DNA of 64,000 bases from Fonticella tunisiensis. Lineage in GTDB: Bacteria > Bacillota > Clostridia > Clostridiales > Caloramatoraceae. Location: positions 1-64,000 of the forward strand of contig NZ_SOAZ01000004.1 in assembly GCF_004364155.1 (NCBI RefSeq). Reading direction: 5' to 3'. How positions within the stretch are numbered: position 1 is the stretch's first letter; each line of letters begins with the position of its first letter. Both the position numbers and the translations under genes were made by a program. Below, in pieces: positions 8,365-16,614 of the stretch. The notes beneath the pieces are model-generated. The model was given only the letters and a program-made list of their open reading frames with translations, was not told where the DNA came from and made no database searches.

Positions 8365-9063
8365 ATGGAACATATGCTTAAGGTTGAGCCTGAGGAATAT
8401 ATAAACCTGCCTATTTTTAAAGTTGTTAGCAATAGTACACTTGAATTTCTAAAGGACAGGACATATAAGATAAAAATAAAGAAGGGAAAGCAGCTTTTCG
8501 ATCAGAAGGAAATTGTAAAAACAATATACATAGTGCTGAAGGGGAAAATGACCCTCTATAGAAATTCTGAGGAAGGTCAAAAAAGGGTTATATTCATATT
8601 AAATGAGGGAGAAATAATAAACGAAGTCATTTTCGATGAAAAGGTATCTTCGGCAAATTGTGAAGCCTTTGAAGACAGTGAGCTTTTGTGCTTTCTTAAG
8701 GATGACTTAATGAAAGCCATGTCTATGGATTTTAAGCTCACAGAATTTATAATAAACTCTATGAGTAAGAAAATAAGAAGGCTCTACAGGCAGCTTAAAA
8801 ACACAGTTCCAATAAGGATAGATAAAAGGCTTGCTGCAAAGCTTTGGAAGCTTTCAAGGGATTATGGAATTCCTGCAGATGAAGGTATCCTCATCAACTT
8901 AAACATAACTGTAACATATCTTGCGGATATGCTTGGAAGCTCAAGGGAGACAATATCGAGATGCCTCAGGGTACTTGAGAATGAGGGGCTTATAAAAGTA
9001 AAGAATAAAAAAATATATGTTGTTAGCAGCGAAAAATTGTCGATTTATTTTAGAGGTGTGTGA
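8365..9063 (+). CDS. Crp/Fnr family transcriptional regulator
   Basis: 232-aa dimeric regulator. An N-terminal cyclic-nucleotide-type effector domain covers about residues 15-130, with VLKGKMTLYRNSEEGQKRVIF and NEGEIINEV. A C-terminal winged helix-turn-helix covers about 155-225, with the recognition segment LADMLGSSRETISRCLRVLENEGLI. The FNR iron-sulfur Cys pattern is absent, so it is more Crp-like than FNR-like. Start is ATG 8365, or ATG 8374. It lies directly upstream of the FNT channel and asrABC on the same strand, so control of sulfite reduction is a reasonable inference. Confidence 0.88.
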   Translation: MEHMLKVEPEEYINLPIFKVVSNSTLEFLKDRTYKIKIKKGKQLFDQKEIVKTIYIVLKGKMTLYRNSEEGQKRVIFILNEGEIINEVIFDEKVSSANCEAFEDSELLCFLKDDLMKAMSMDFKLTEFIINSMSKKIRRLYRQLKNTVPIRIDKRLAAKLWKLSRDYGIPADEGILINLNITVTYLADMLGSSRETISRCLRVLENEGLIKVKNKKIYVVSSEKLSIYFRGV

Positions 9064-9082
9064 TGGCTATCACATACTTTTT
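9059..9082 (+). promoter_or_regulatory. Crp-like palindrome or short terminator after the regulator gene
   Basis: TGTGATGGCTATCACA (9059-9074) matches the Crp consensus TGTGA-N6-TCACA exactly and overlaps the stop codon of the regulator gene. A run of eight T follows after TAC, so the same bases could form a short intrinsic terminator. Both readings are possible. It lies about 55 bp before the FNT start. Confidence 0.5.
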
Positions 9083-9129
9083 TTTGTTTGAATGATAAAA
9101 TTTTAACATAAAAAATATATGGGGGGAAA

Positions 9130-9915
9130 TTGAAGGTGTTTAAACAGGAGATTATGAATGTTGCAGAAGCTGCAGTAAAAAAAGCTAGTATCCTTAGGGC
9201 CAGTGTATCCAGATACATTGCATCATCTGCACTGGCGGGAATGTTTGTAGGATTTGGAATTATACTTATATTCACAATAGGAGGGTTATTATCTCCTGCT
9301 AAGGTTCCATCTACAAGGATAGTCATGGGAGTGTCATTTGGAATTGCACTTAGCCTTGTTCTTATGGCAGGCTCGGAGCTTTTTACAGGAAACAATATGA
9401 TAATGACGATTGGAGCCCTTGAGAAAAAAGTAACATGGATGGACACGATTAAAATTTGGATTTATAGCTTCATAGGGAATTTAATAGGTTCATTTGTTGT
9501 GGCGGCTCTATTTACAGGTTCAGGCCTTGCTGAGGGAACCACAGCAAACTTTGTTCTTTCAGCTGCGGCTGCAAAGATGTCAGCACCATTTTTTGAGCTT
9601 TTCATAAGAGGAATACTCTGTAACATACTTGTTTGTCTTGCAGTATGGTGCTTCTTTAAGCTGAAGGAAGAAACTGCAAAGCTTATAATGATATTCTGGT
9701 GTCTGTTTGCATTTATAACGGCAGGATTTGAACACAGCGTAGCAAACATGACGCTTTTATCAATAGCTTTATTGGTTCCCCATACATCAGCCGTATCGGT
9801 GGCTGGCTTTGTCTATAATCTGGCTGCAGTAACCCTTGGAAACATTGTCGGCGGAGCAGTGTTTATGGGATTTGGGTACTGGTTCATATCAAAGGAAAAG
9901 ATGAGTGAATTTTAA
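9130..9915 (+). CDS. FNT-family channel, probable hydrosulfide/formate/nitrite channel
   Basis: 261-aa integral membrane protein with six hydrophobic segments. It carries FNT signatures: GSELFTGNN in the first half near residue 82 and GFEHSVANM near 200, whose His lines the pore. FNT proteins form pentameric channels for small anions. In Clostridium difficile an FNT channel (HSC) linked to asrABC passes hydrosulfide, so the same arrangement here suggests export of the HS- made by sulfite reduction. The start is TTG at 9130 after GGGGGAAA; no ATG is better placed. Confidence 0.88.
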   Translation: MKVFKQEIMNVAEAAVKKASILRASVSRYIASSALAGMFVGFGIILIFTIGGLLSPAKVPSTRIVMGVSFGIALSLVLMAGSELFTGNNMIMTIGALEKKVTWMDTIKIWIYSFIGNLIGSFVVAALFTGSGLAEGTTANFVLSAAAAKMSAPFFELFIRGILCNILVCLAVWCFFKLKEETAKLIMIFWCLFAFITAGFEHSVANMTLLSIALLVPHTSAVSVAGFVYNLAAVTLGNIVGGAVFMGFGYWFISKEKMSEF

Positions 9916-9977
9916 AAAGCGAGAATTAAAGCGAAAAATTATGCAGCATTTATAGTTAATATAAAGGAGGCAAAAAC

Positions 9978-10979
9978 ATGGGCTTTAGAATGGATGTTGA
10001 AAGGTTTGATGAGCTTCTTACTGAGCTTCAAAAAAATTACAGGATTTATGCCCCTGTGCTTTTAAAGGGAAAAGGAAGGTATTCTGAGACGGATACAATA
10101 AGGTATGCAGAAATAAACAGTATAAAGGATGTTGTGTTTGATAAAAAGTCAGTATTTTCACCAAAGGAAGTAATTCTTCCAATTACACAGACGCTTTTCT
10201 ACTTTACAGAGGATAACGTAATAGAGCCTAAGGTTGATGAAAAAAACATTTTAATATTTTTAAGAAGCTGCGATATACATGCAGTTAAAAGATTAGATGA
10301 AATATATCTTAGAAACAGATTTGCAGACTCATATTATGCAGCCCTAAGGACAAAGGTAAAGTTCGTCCTCATGGAATGTGAAAAGAGCTTTGAAAACTGC
10401 TTCTGCGTAAGCATGGGAAGCAATAGAACAGACGAATATGACCTGTTTGTAAGGCTGGAGGACGGAAAGGTTTATGTAGAAAGTAAAAATGAAACCTTTG
10501 ATGGGCTTTTCAAGGATGAAGAAAATGCTGAGGTTTCACCAAAGTTTGTTTTGGAGAACGAAACCGTTGTAAAAATTCCTGAAAACCTCGATCAGAGGGT
10601 ATTTAAGTCAAAGATGTGGGATGAGTACGATGAAAGATGCATAGCCTGCGGAAGATGCAACTTCGTATGCGGAACCTGTGCATGCTTTACAATGCAGGAT
10701 ATATTCTACAAGGATAATCCTAATGCAGGGGAGAGAAGAAGGGTTTGGGCTTCCTGCATGGTTGATGGATTTACAGATATGGCAGGTGGACACAGCTTCA
10801 GAAAGAAGTACGGCGAAAGAATGAGATTTAAGGTTATGCACAAGGTATATGACTTTAACAAGAGATTTGGATATCATATGTGCGTGGGATGTGGAAGATG
10901 TGATGATATCTGTCCGGAATACATTTCCTTTGCAAATGCAGTAAACAAGCTTAACGATGCTATGAAAGAGGTGGAATAA
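9978..10979 (+). CDS. asrA: Anaerobic sulfite reductase subunit A
   Basis: 333-aa iron-sulfur electron-transfer subunit of the cytoplasmic NADH-dependent sulfite reductase. Two [4Fe-4S] motifs lie in the C-terminal third: CIACGRCNFVCGTC near residue 218 and CVGCGRCDDICPEY near 308. The N-terminal part matches the HydB/AsrA-like 4Fe-4S dicluster family. AAAGGAGG precedes the ATG. The last base of the stop codon is the first base of the asrB start, so the genes are coupled. With AsrB and AsrC it reduces sulfite to sulfide. Confidence 0.95.
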   Translation: MGFRMDVERFDELLTELQKNYRIYAPVLLKGKGRYSETDTIRYAEINSIKDVVFDKKSVFSPKEVILPITQTLFYFTEDNVIEPKVDEKNILIFLRSCDIHAVKRLDEIYLRNRFADSYYAALRTKVKFVLMECEKSFENCFCVSMGSNRTDEYDLFVRLEDGKVYVESKNETFDGLFKDEENAEVSPKFVLENETVVKIPENLDQRVFKSKMWDEYDERCIACGRCNFVCGTCACFTMQDIFYKDNPNAGERRRVWASCMVDGFTDMAGGHSFRKKYGERMRFKVMHKVYDFNKRFGYHMCVGCGRCDDICPEYISFANAVNKLNDAMKEVE

Positions 10980-11770
10980 TGGAAAACGTATATATACCAT
11001 TTTCATCTAGAATACTTGAAATAAAGCAGCATACCGATATAGATTACACCTTTAAAATGGAATACAGGGGTGAGGTAAAGCCGGGACAGTTCTTTGAAGT
11101 TTCAATTCCAAAGTACGGCGAAGCCCCAATATCTGTTTGCGAAATAGGAGATGGATATGTTGCCCTGACCATCAGAAGGGTTGGGGTTGTAACAAACGAA
11201 ATCCATAACATGAAGGTTGGGGACAGGCTCTTTATGAGGGGACCCTACGGAAATGGATTTGATATCGATATATATAAAGGAAAAGAAATAATAGTTGCAG
11301 CAGGTGGTACAGGCCTTGCACCGGTTAAGGGAATTGTGGACTACTTTGCGTCTCATCCTGAAGAGGCAAAGAGTTTCAACGTTCTTATGGGATTTAAGTC
11401 TCCAAAGGACATTCTCTTTAGAGAAAGCATTGAAAACTGGTCAAAGACAATACAGACTACCTTAACAGTAGATAGGGCGGATGAGGGCTATACAGGAAAC
11501 ACAGGGCTTATAACCAACTACGTTAAGACAGTTGAGATTGAAAACGCTGATGAGGCGCAGGTTATAGTTGTTGGACCTCCAATTATGATGAAGTTTACAG
11601 TTCAGGAGTTTATAAACAGAGGAATTAAGGAAGAGAACATCTGGGTTTCATATGAAAGAAAGATGTGCTGCGGAGTTGGAAAGTGCGGACACTGTAAGAT
11701 AGATGACACATATATTTGCCTCGATGGACCGGTATTTAACTTCACTCAGGCAAAACACCTTGTGGATTAA
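10979..11770 (+). CDS. asrB: Anaerobic sulfite reductase subunit B
   Basis: 263-aa flavoprotein subunit that accepts electrons from NADH and passes them towards AsrA and AsrC. It has a ferredoxin-NADP reductase-like FAD-binding barrel (residues about 5-95), an NAD-binding domain (GGTGLAPVKG near 107) and a C-terminal CCGVGKCGHC...C cluster motif near 230 that holds a [2Fe-2S] centre as in PyrK-type proteins. The ATG overlaps the asrA stop by one base. Twelve bases separate it from asrC. Confidence 0.95.
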   Translation: MENVYIPFSSRILEIKQHTDIDYTFKMEYRGEVKPGQFFEVSIPKYGEAPISVCEIGDGYVALTIRRVGVVTNEIHNMKVGDRLFMRGPYGNGFDIDIYKGKEIIVAAGGTGLAPVKGIVDYFASHPEEAKSFNVLMGFKSPKDILFRESIENWSKTIQTTLTVDRADEGYTGNTGLITNYVKTVEIENADEAQVIVVGPPIMMKFTVQEFINRGIKEENIWVSYERKMCCGVGKCGHCKIDDTYICLDGPVFNFTQAKHLVD

Positions 11771-11782
11771 GGGGGTAGGGTC

Positions 11783-12733
11783 ATGTTAGATATAAATACT
11801 AAACAGCTTAAAAAAAATGCTTTTAGAATTACAAAGGAAAGGGGAAAAACCGCAGTAAGGATAAGGGTTCCCGGAGGAAATATGCACGTAAAGTTCTTCT
11901 CAGTAATTCAGGAAATTGCTGAGAAGTACGGAAATGGAACAGTTCACATAACTACAAGACAGGGATTTGAAATACCTGGAATAGATATGAAAAACATGCC
12001 TGACATTAATAAGATGCTTCAGCCAATTATTGATGGCCTTGAAATAAACCAGGAGGCTCCAGGCTGCGGATACCCGGCATCTGGAACAAGAAACATCTCG
12101 GCCTGCGTTGGAAATGCATACTGTCCCTATGGCAACTACAATACGGGTGAACTTGCAAAGAAGATAGAAAAGGCTGTATTCCCACATGACAGACATGTTA
12201 AAATAGCTGTAACAGGATGCCCTAACGACTGTATAAAGGCAAGAATGCAGGACTTTGGAATAATTGGTATGACAGAGCCGCAGTACGATCCATACAGATG
12301 CGTTGGATGTCAGGCCTGCGTTAAAAACTGCAAAAAGAGAGCAACCGGTGCCCTTAAGTTTGAAAACTTCAAGGTTGTAAGGGATCACAGCAAATGCATA
12401 GGCTGCGGAGAATGTGTTATAAAGTGTCCAACAGGAGCATGGACAAGAAGTGAAGAAAAATATTATAAGCTAGTTATAATGGGCAGGACAGGAAAGAAGA
12501 ACCCCAGAATTGCCCAGGACTTTATTAAGTGGGCTGACGAAGAGAGCGTTATAAAGATAATACTCAACACCTATGAGTATATTGAAGAATATATAGACAA
12601 AGAGGCTTACCAGGGAAAGGAGCATATTGGATATATAGTTGACAGAACTGGATATCAGGAGTTTAAAAAGTGGGCTCTTAAAGACGTAAACCTTGGGCCA
12701 AAGGCAGAGGTTGCTCAAACTATAAATTGGTAA
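11783..12733 (+). CDS. asrC: Anaerobic sulfite reductase subunit C (siroheme subunit)
   Basis: 316-aa catalytic subunit. The siroheme/[4Fe-4S] site is built from Cys in GYPASGTRNISACVGNAYC near residue 105 and TGCPNDC near 147. It is followed by a ferredoxin insert with two more [4Fe-4S] motifs, CVGCQACVKNC near 173 and CIGCGECVIKC near 205. This is the dissimilatory-type sulfite reductase fold in the short AsrC form. A strong terminator follows directly. All catalytic Cys needed for the family appear present. Confidence 0.95.
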   Translation: MLDINTKQLKKNAFRITKERGKTAVRIRVPGGNMHVKFFSVIQEIAEKYGNGTVHITTRQGFEIPGIDMKNMPDINKMLQPIIDGLEINQEAPGCGYPASGTRNISACVGNAYCPYGNYNTGELAKKIEKAVFPHDRHVKIAVTGCPNDCIKARMQDFGIIGMTEPQYDPYRCVGCQACVKNCKKRATGALKFENFKVVRDHSKCIGCGECVIKCPTGAWTRSEEKYYKLVIMGRTGKKNPRIAQDFIKWADEESVIKIILNTYEYIEEYIDKEAYQGKEHIGYIVDRTGYQEFKKWALKDVNLGPKAEVAQTINW

Positions 12734-12773
12734 AGAAAACCCTATCAGTTTTTAAACTGATAGGGTTTTCTTA
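12734..12773 (+). terminator. Terminator after asrC
   Basis: AAAACCCTATCAGTTT pairs with AAACTGATAGGGTTTT, followed by CTT. A strong intrinsic terminator closing the asr operon; its symmetry means it could work in both directions. Confidence 0.85.
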
Positions 12774-12780
12774 AATAATG

Positions 12781-12878
12781 CTTTAATCCGCTGTGTTAAT
12801 CTGAAAAGTCCATTGGAATAAAAGCAGGAAATGCCTGCAGACCGATGCTGCGATAAAAAATATATTTCATTCACTGGT
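12781..12878 (-). repeat. Dispersed repeat, copy A
   Basis: Read on the minus strand this stretch matches 18895-18980 closely over about 80 bases. Shared blocks are GTGAATGAAATATATTTTTT, CTGCTTTTATTCCAATGG and CTTTTCAG, and both end near a variant of AGCACAACGGATTAA. It lies in the gap after the asrC terminator. A third, larger copy is at 44849-45106. Confidence 0.75.
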
Positions 12879-12966
12879 GAGAATCCGGTGTTATTAATTA
12901 AACTTTATAGAATAATATACAGCCAGTTGTTGCAATAATATATTTAGCAGAGGAGGGATATATGCC

Positions 12967-13188
12967 ATGGACAATATGGAAAACAAAATAGAGGAAATAT
13001 ACAACGACCTTGAGGTATATGGAGGAGTTACTCTTTTTAATAAAGGGGATGGAATATCGATTACAGTCATAGACGATAAAGAGGGGTATTCCTATATAGC
13101 AGGCAGGAATGATGAAAAGTTTAACGACGGAAGGAATGCCATTAAGTGGGCAATAGATAAGCTTCATGGGATTGAGGGCTGGGAGTAA
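12967..13188 (+). CDS. Hypothetical protein (73 aa)
   Basis: Unrecognised acidic soluble protein. AGAGGAGGG 9-12 nt upstream supports the ATG at 12967. The sequence has alternating polar and hydrophobic residues (GGVTLFNKGDGISITVID) suggesting a small beta-sheet, then a helix. No signal or membrane segment. It is 14 bp upstream of another small gene and probably co-transcribed with it. Confidence 0.65.
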   Translation: MDNMENKIEEIYNDLEVYGGVTLFNKGDGISITVIDDKEGYSYIAGRNDEKFNDGRNAIKWAIDKLHGIEGWE

Positions 13189-13202
13189 AAGGAGGTTATA
13201 TT

Positions 13203-13379
13203 ATGAATTTAGATTCCTATCCCGAAAACGTAAGGCGATATATACTGGAACTTTCAAAGCACGGGATTATAGATATTGAAGGAAATATAGACAGGATGTT
13301 TATTAGCTACTTATACGACCAGAAATTTGATGAGAATTATGTAAAAAGCATGATAAATGATAGACTTAAAAACATATAA
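13203..13379 (+). CDS. Hypothetical protein (58 aa)
   Basis: Short frame from ATG 13203 to TAA 13377-13379, preceded by AAAGGAGG with 7 nt spacing. The protein (MNLDSYPENVRRYILELSKH at its start) looks helical and charged, with no membrane segment and no family I recognise. It directly follows the 73-aa gene and is followed by a hairpin, so the two form a small unit of unknown function. Confidence 0.6.
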   Translation: MNLDSYPENVRRYILELSKHGIIDIEGNIDRMFISYLYDQKFDENYVKSMINDRLKNI

Positions 13380-13410
13380 ACTGCCAGCCCCTTTAGATAC
13401 ATTTAATAAG

Positions 13411-13450
13411 CTGCCCCTTTGATGATGATATCGAAGGGACAGTTTATTTT
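13411..13450 (+). terminator. Terminator after the two small genes
   Basis: CTGCCCCTTTGATGATGATATCGAAGGGACAG folds into a stem with one mismatch and is followed by a T-rich run (TTTATTTTT). Confidence 0.65.
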
Positions 13451-13521
13451 TGAGGAAAGGATTGGTAACATATAAAAGGGATATAAAAGGCCCCACCTAC
13501 ATAAGTAAAGGAGTGATGTTT

Positions 13522-14280
13522 ATGAAAAATAACAACAGAACTGTAATTATAACCGGAGGAGGACAGGGTATAGGAAAAGGCACCGCCATGAGGCTCCTTA
13601 TGGAAGGCTTTAATGTAGTTATTGCGGAAATAGACAGGGAGGCGGGTTTTGAGGCTGAGAAGGAGTTAAGCCAATATGGAAGGGTTAAGTTCATTCCCTG
13701 TGATGTTTCAAATGAGGAAGAAGTGAAGGCCATGGTTAGTGAAACCGTTAAATGTTTTGGGGGGATCGATGTTTTAATTAACAATGCAGCAATATCTGTA
13801 AATAAGCCAATAACGGAAATTTCCCTTGAGGAATGGAATAGTGTATTGGGTGTAAATTTAACAGGGGTGTTCCTATGCTCGAAGTATTGTGCTCCACATC
13901 TTAAGGAGAGAAAGGGCTCTATTATAAACATGGCTTCCACGAGGGCATTTATGTCAGAAGCAAACACAGAGGCTTACTCAGCATCAAAGGGAGGGATTTT
14001 TGCACTAACCCACGCCCTGGCAATAAGCCTTGGGCCGGATATCAGGGTTAACTGCATAAGCCCCGGATGGATTGAAGTTGGCGAATGGAAGAAGGAGAGT
14101 AAAAAACAGGTTCCTGTGCTAAGCGAAATGGATCATAAGCAGCACCCGGCAGGAAGGGTTGGAAGGCCTGAGGACATTGCATCCATGATATTGTTTCTTA
14201 TAGATTCTAAAAATTCCTTTATAACAGGTGCAAACTTCGTTGTAGACGGCGGTATGACAAGAAAGATGATATATGTATAA
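13522..14280 (+). CDS. SDR family oxidoreductase
   Basis: 252-aa NAD(P)-dependent short-chain dehydrogenase. TGGGQGIGKG near residue 12 is the cofactor-binding loop, NNAA lies near 87, and the catalytic Tyr-Lys pair lies in YSASKGG near 152 with a Ser about 13 residues upstream. The C-terminus ends GGMTRKM. I chose ATG 13522 because AAAGGAG lies 8 nt upstream; an upstream frame extension to 13450 has no ribosome site. The substrate is unknown; the family includes 3-oxoacyl-ACP reductases and sugar dehydrogenases. It is a single gene between terminators. Confidence 0.88.
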   Translation: MKNNNRTVIITGGGQGIGKGTAMRLLMEGFNVVIAEIDREAGFEAEKELSQYGRVKFIPCDVSNEEEVKAMVSETVKCFGGIDVLINNAAISVNKPITEISLEEWNSVLGVNLTGVFLCSKYCAPHLKERKGSIINMASTRAFMSEANTEAYSASKGGIFALTHALAISLGPDIRVNCISPGWIEVGEWKKESKKQVPVLSEMDHKQHPAGRVGRPEDIASMILFLIDSKNSFITGANFVVDGGMTRKMIYV

Positions 14281-14302
14281 AAATTTTAATCATGATGAAT
14301 GT

Positions 14303-14336
14303 CCCCATATACTGTGAAAGTATATGGGGATTTTTA
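14303..14336 (+). terminator. Terminator after the SDR gene
   Basis: CCCCATATACTGTGAAAGTATATGGGG stem-loop followed by ATTTTTA. Confidence 0.85.
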
Positions 14337-14444
14337 TGTTCACAAAAAATTTATTATAAAATATCATTCAAAGTATTGAATATTTATAAAATAAAGTGCA
14401 TAATTATACTATAAATGAAAAAGATTTAGTCAAGGAGGTTTAAA

Positions 14445-15608
14445 ATGAAGGAAAAAATTAAAGCTAAGGTATCTGAAATAATGGGGGAACTTGAGGAGAT
14501 CAGCAGGTTTCTTTATGAAAATCCCGAGCTTGGAAATCAGGAATTTAAGGCAGCAGAAAAGCTGGAGGGATTTTTAAGGAGATATGGATTTAACATAGAG
14601 CATGGGGTATATGGAATTGAGACTGCTTTCAAGGCAACCTATGACAGCAACAAGGATGGAGCTAAAATCGCTTTTCTTTGTGAATATGATGCACTTCCTG
14701 AGATAGGTCATGGATGCGGTCATAACCTTATTGCCGCCATGGGAGTTGGAGCGGCTGTGGGCTTACAATCGATAATAGATGAAATAGGGGGAAGCATAGT
14801 AGTGTTTGGTACACCTGCGGAGGAAACAAACGGTGCTAAGGTAAAGATGGCGGCTGAGGGCGCCTTTAATGGTATTACCGCTGCAATGCTTGTCCATCCA
14901 TCTGCAGTAACAAAGGAAAGTGGAAGTTCCCTGGCTATAAATGCCTATCAATTTGAATTCTTCGGAAAAACGGCCCATGCATCAGGCTGTCCAGAAAAGG
15001 GGATAAATGCACTGGATGCAGTTATAGCTACTTTCAACAATATAAACGCCCTCAGACAATATATAGGAAAGGATGCAAGAATTCATGGCATCATTTCTAA
15101 AGGAGGAGAGGCTCCAAACATCATTCCGGACTATGCAGCAGCAAAGTTTTATGTCCGTGCAGCTACAAAGAAGCAGCTTAAGGAGATATCAGACAGGGTT
15201 ATTAAGTGTGCCGAGGCAGGTGCACTTGCTGCAGGAGCAAAGCTGAAGGTAAGCAACTTTGAACTTTCAAATGATGATTTAAGAACAAATAGCGTTTTAT
15301 CGGAGACCTTCAGTGAAAATCTCCGCGCCCTTGGCGAGGTTGAAATTGAAAAAAGTGAAGGGCCATCGGGCTCTACGGATATGGGAAATGTAAGTTATGC
15401 AGCGCCTTCAATACATCCTTACATAGGCCTTGGAGATAAGGAGCTTGTTGGCCACTCAAGGGAATTTGCTGCTGCAACCCAAAGCGAGAAGGGAAAGGAG
15501 GCGCTGTTTAAAGGGGCATGTGCCATGGCTATGACGGGATATGATGTAATAGTGTCCCCAGAACTTCAGCAAAGAATATGGGATGAATTTAAAAAGATAA
15601 ATGAATAA
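14445..15608 (+). CDS. M20 family metallo-amidohydrolase (AbgB/ACY1L2-like)
   Basis: 387-aa hydrolase of the M20 peptidase/aminoacylase family. The motif CEYDALPEIGHGCGHN near residue 85 supplies zinc ligands, PAEETNGAK near 125 supplies the catalytic Glu, and HPS lies near 151. A dimerisation domain is inserted in the middle (about 165-290). Family members cleave N-acyl amino acids or p-aminobenzoyl-glutamate; the substrate here is not known. AAGGAGG precedes the ATG. An amino-acid binding lipoprotein gene follows after 35 bp, suggesting hydrolysis of an imported amide or conjugate. Confidence 0.88.
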   Translation: MKEKIKAKVSEIMGELEEISRFLYENPELGNQEFKAAEKLEGFLRRYGFNIEHGVYGIETAFKATYDSNKDGAKIAFLCEYDALPEIGHGCGHNLIAAMGVGAAVGLQSIIDEIGGSIVVFGTPAEETNGAKVKMAAEGAFNGITAAMLVHPSAVTKESGSSLAINAYQFEFFGKTAHASGCPEKGINALDAVIATFNNINALRQYIGKDARIHGIISKGGEAPNIIPDYAAAKFYVRAATKKQLKEISDRVIKCAEAGALAAGAKLKVSNFELSNDDLRTNSVLSETFSENLRALGEVEIEKSEGPSGSTDMGNVSYAAPSIHPYIGLGDKELVGHSREFAAATQSEKGKEALFKGACAMAMTGYDVIVSPELQQRIWDEFKKINE

Positions 15609-15643
15609 CCATGTATATATTAAACTATAAAGGGGGATTAATA

Positions 15644-16489
15644 ATGTTCATAGAAAAATTTAAGAAATGGACTTCTATACTGCTTATAGTTTGCAGTTTT
15701 GCTGTATTTTCCGGTTGTGCCAGGGGAAATGCAGTATCTGATGCATCAAATACCGATGGAAATAAGCAAATGTCAAAGCTTGATGAGATAAAAAAATCCG
15801 GTAAGCTTGTTGTAGGAACAAGTGCAGATTATCCTCCAAGCGAGTTCCATAAAGAAATAAATGGCAAGGACGAAATCGTTGGATTTGATATTTCAATAGC
15901 AAAGGAAATAGCGAAGGATCTTGGAGTAGAACTTCAAATCAAGGATATGAAATTTGATGGGCTGCTGGCTGCTTTAAATGCAGGTAACATAGATATAGTA
16001 CTTGCAGGCATGGTACCTACGGAGGAGAGGAAAAAGAGTGTTGACTTCTCAAATGTATATTACACAGGAGAACAGGGAATATTGGTTAGGGCGGAGGATA
16101 ATGGCAAATATAAGAGCATTGGGGATTTTAAGGGAAAGAAGGTTGGAGTTCAGAAGGGAGCTTTACAGGAGAAGATAGCTCAGGAACAGTTTAAGGAGTC
16201 GGAAATTAAGCCGGTTGGTTCTGTATCAGATTTGGTTTTACAATTGAAGTCCAAAAAGGTGGATGCAGTACTCGTTGGTGCTGCGGTAGGAAAGGCCTAT
16301 GCTAATAAAAACAAGGATCTTGCGATGACAGATATAAAAATAGAGTATGACTACAATGGTACAGCTGTGGCAGTGAAGAAAGGAAATCAAGATTTGGTTG
16401 ACTCTATAAATAAAACCATAGATAGGCTTAAAAAGGATGGCTTAATAGAAAAGTATTATGCAGAAGCTACAGAAATGGCAGAGAATTAG
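15644..16489 (+). CDS. Amino-acid ABC transporter substrate-binding lipoprotein (family 3)
   Basis: 281-aa lipoprotein. The signal peptide ends in the lipobox FSGC near residue 22, and the mature part is a periplasmic-binding-protein family 3 domain: KLVVGTSADYPPSEF, then GFDISIAKEIAK, then GNIDIVLAGMVPTEER. I chose ATG 15644 (AAAGGGGG 8-10 nt upstream) over ATG 15611. No permease or ATPase genes are nearby, so it must pair with components elsewhere. It is probably co-transcribed with the amidohydrolase. Confidence 0.9.
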   Translation: MFIEKFKKWTSILLIVCSFAVFSGCARGNAVSDASNTDGNKQMSKLDEIKKSGKLVVGTSADYPPSEFHKEINGKDEIVGFDISIAKEIAKDLGVELQIKDMKFDGLLAALNAGNIDIVLAGMVPTEERKKSVDFSNVYYTGEQGILVRAEDNGKYKSIGDFKGKKVGVQKGALQEKIAQEQFKESEIKPVGSVSDLVLQLKSKKVDAVLVGAAVGKAYANKNKDLAMTDIKIEYDYNGTAVAVKKGNQDLVDSINKTIDRLKKDGLIEKYYAEATEMAEN

Positions 16490-16575
16490 AGCAAGGAAAG
16501 GGTTTGATAGTCCATGGGGATGCTGATTAGATAAAAGGAATTATAGTCAGCTGGTATGGGCTGTCACCAAAACAG

Positions 16576-16608
16576 TCACCCCGCATACTATGAATATATG
16601 CGGGGTGA
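16576..16608 (+). promoter_or_regulatory. Hairpin sequestering the manC ribosome-binding site
   Basis: A perfect 12-bp stem, TCACCCCGCATA (16576-16587) with TATGCGGGGTGA (16597-16608), has a 9-nt loop. The right arm contains the only Shine-Dalgarno (GGGGTGA) for manC, whose ATG is at 16615. The stem is followed by TTTTAT, so it could also end the upstream transcript. Either way manC translation from read-through RNA should be reduced. Confidence 0.6.
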
Positions 16609-16614
16609 TTTTAT

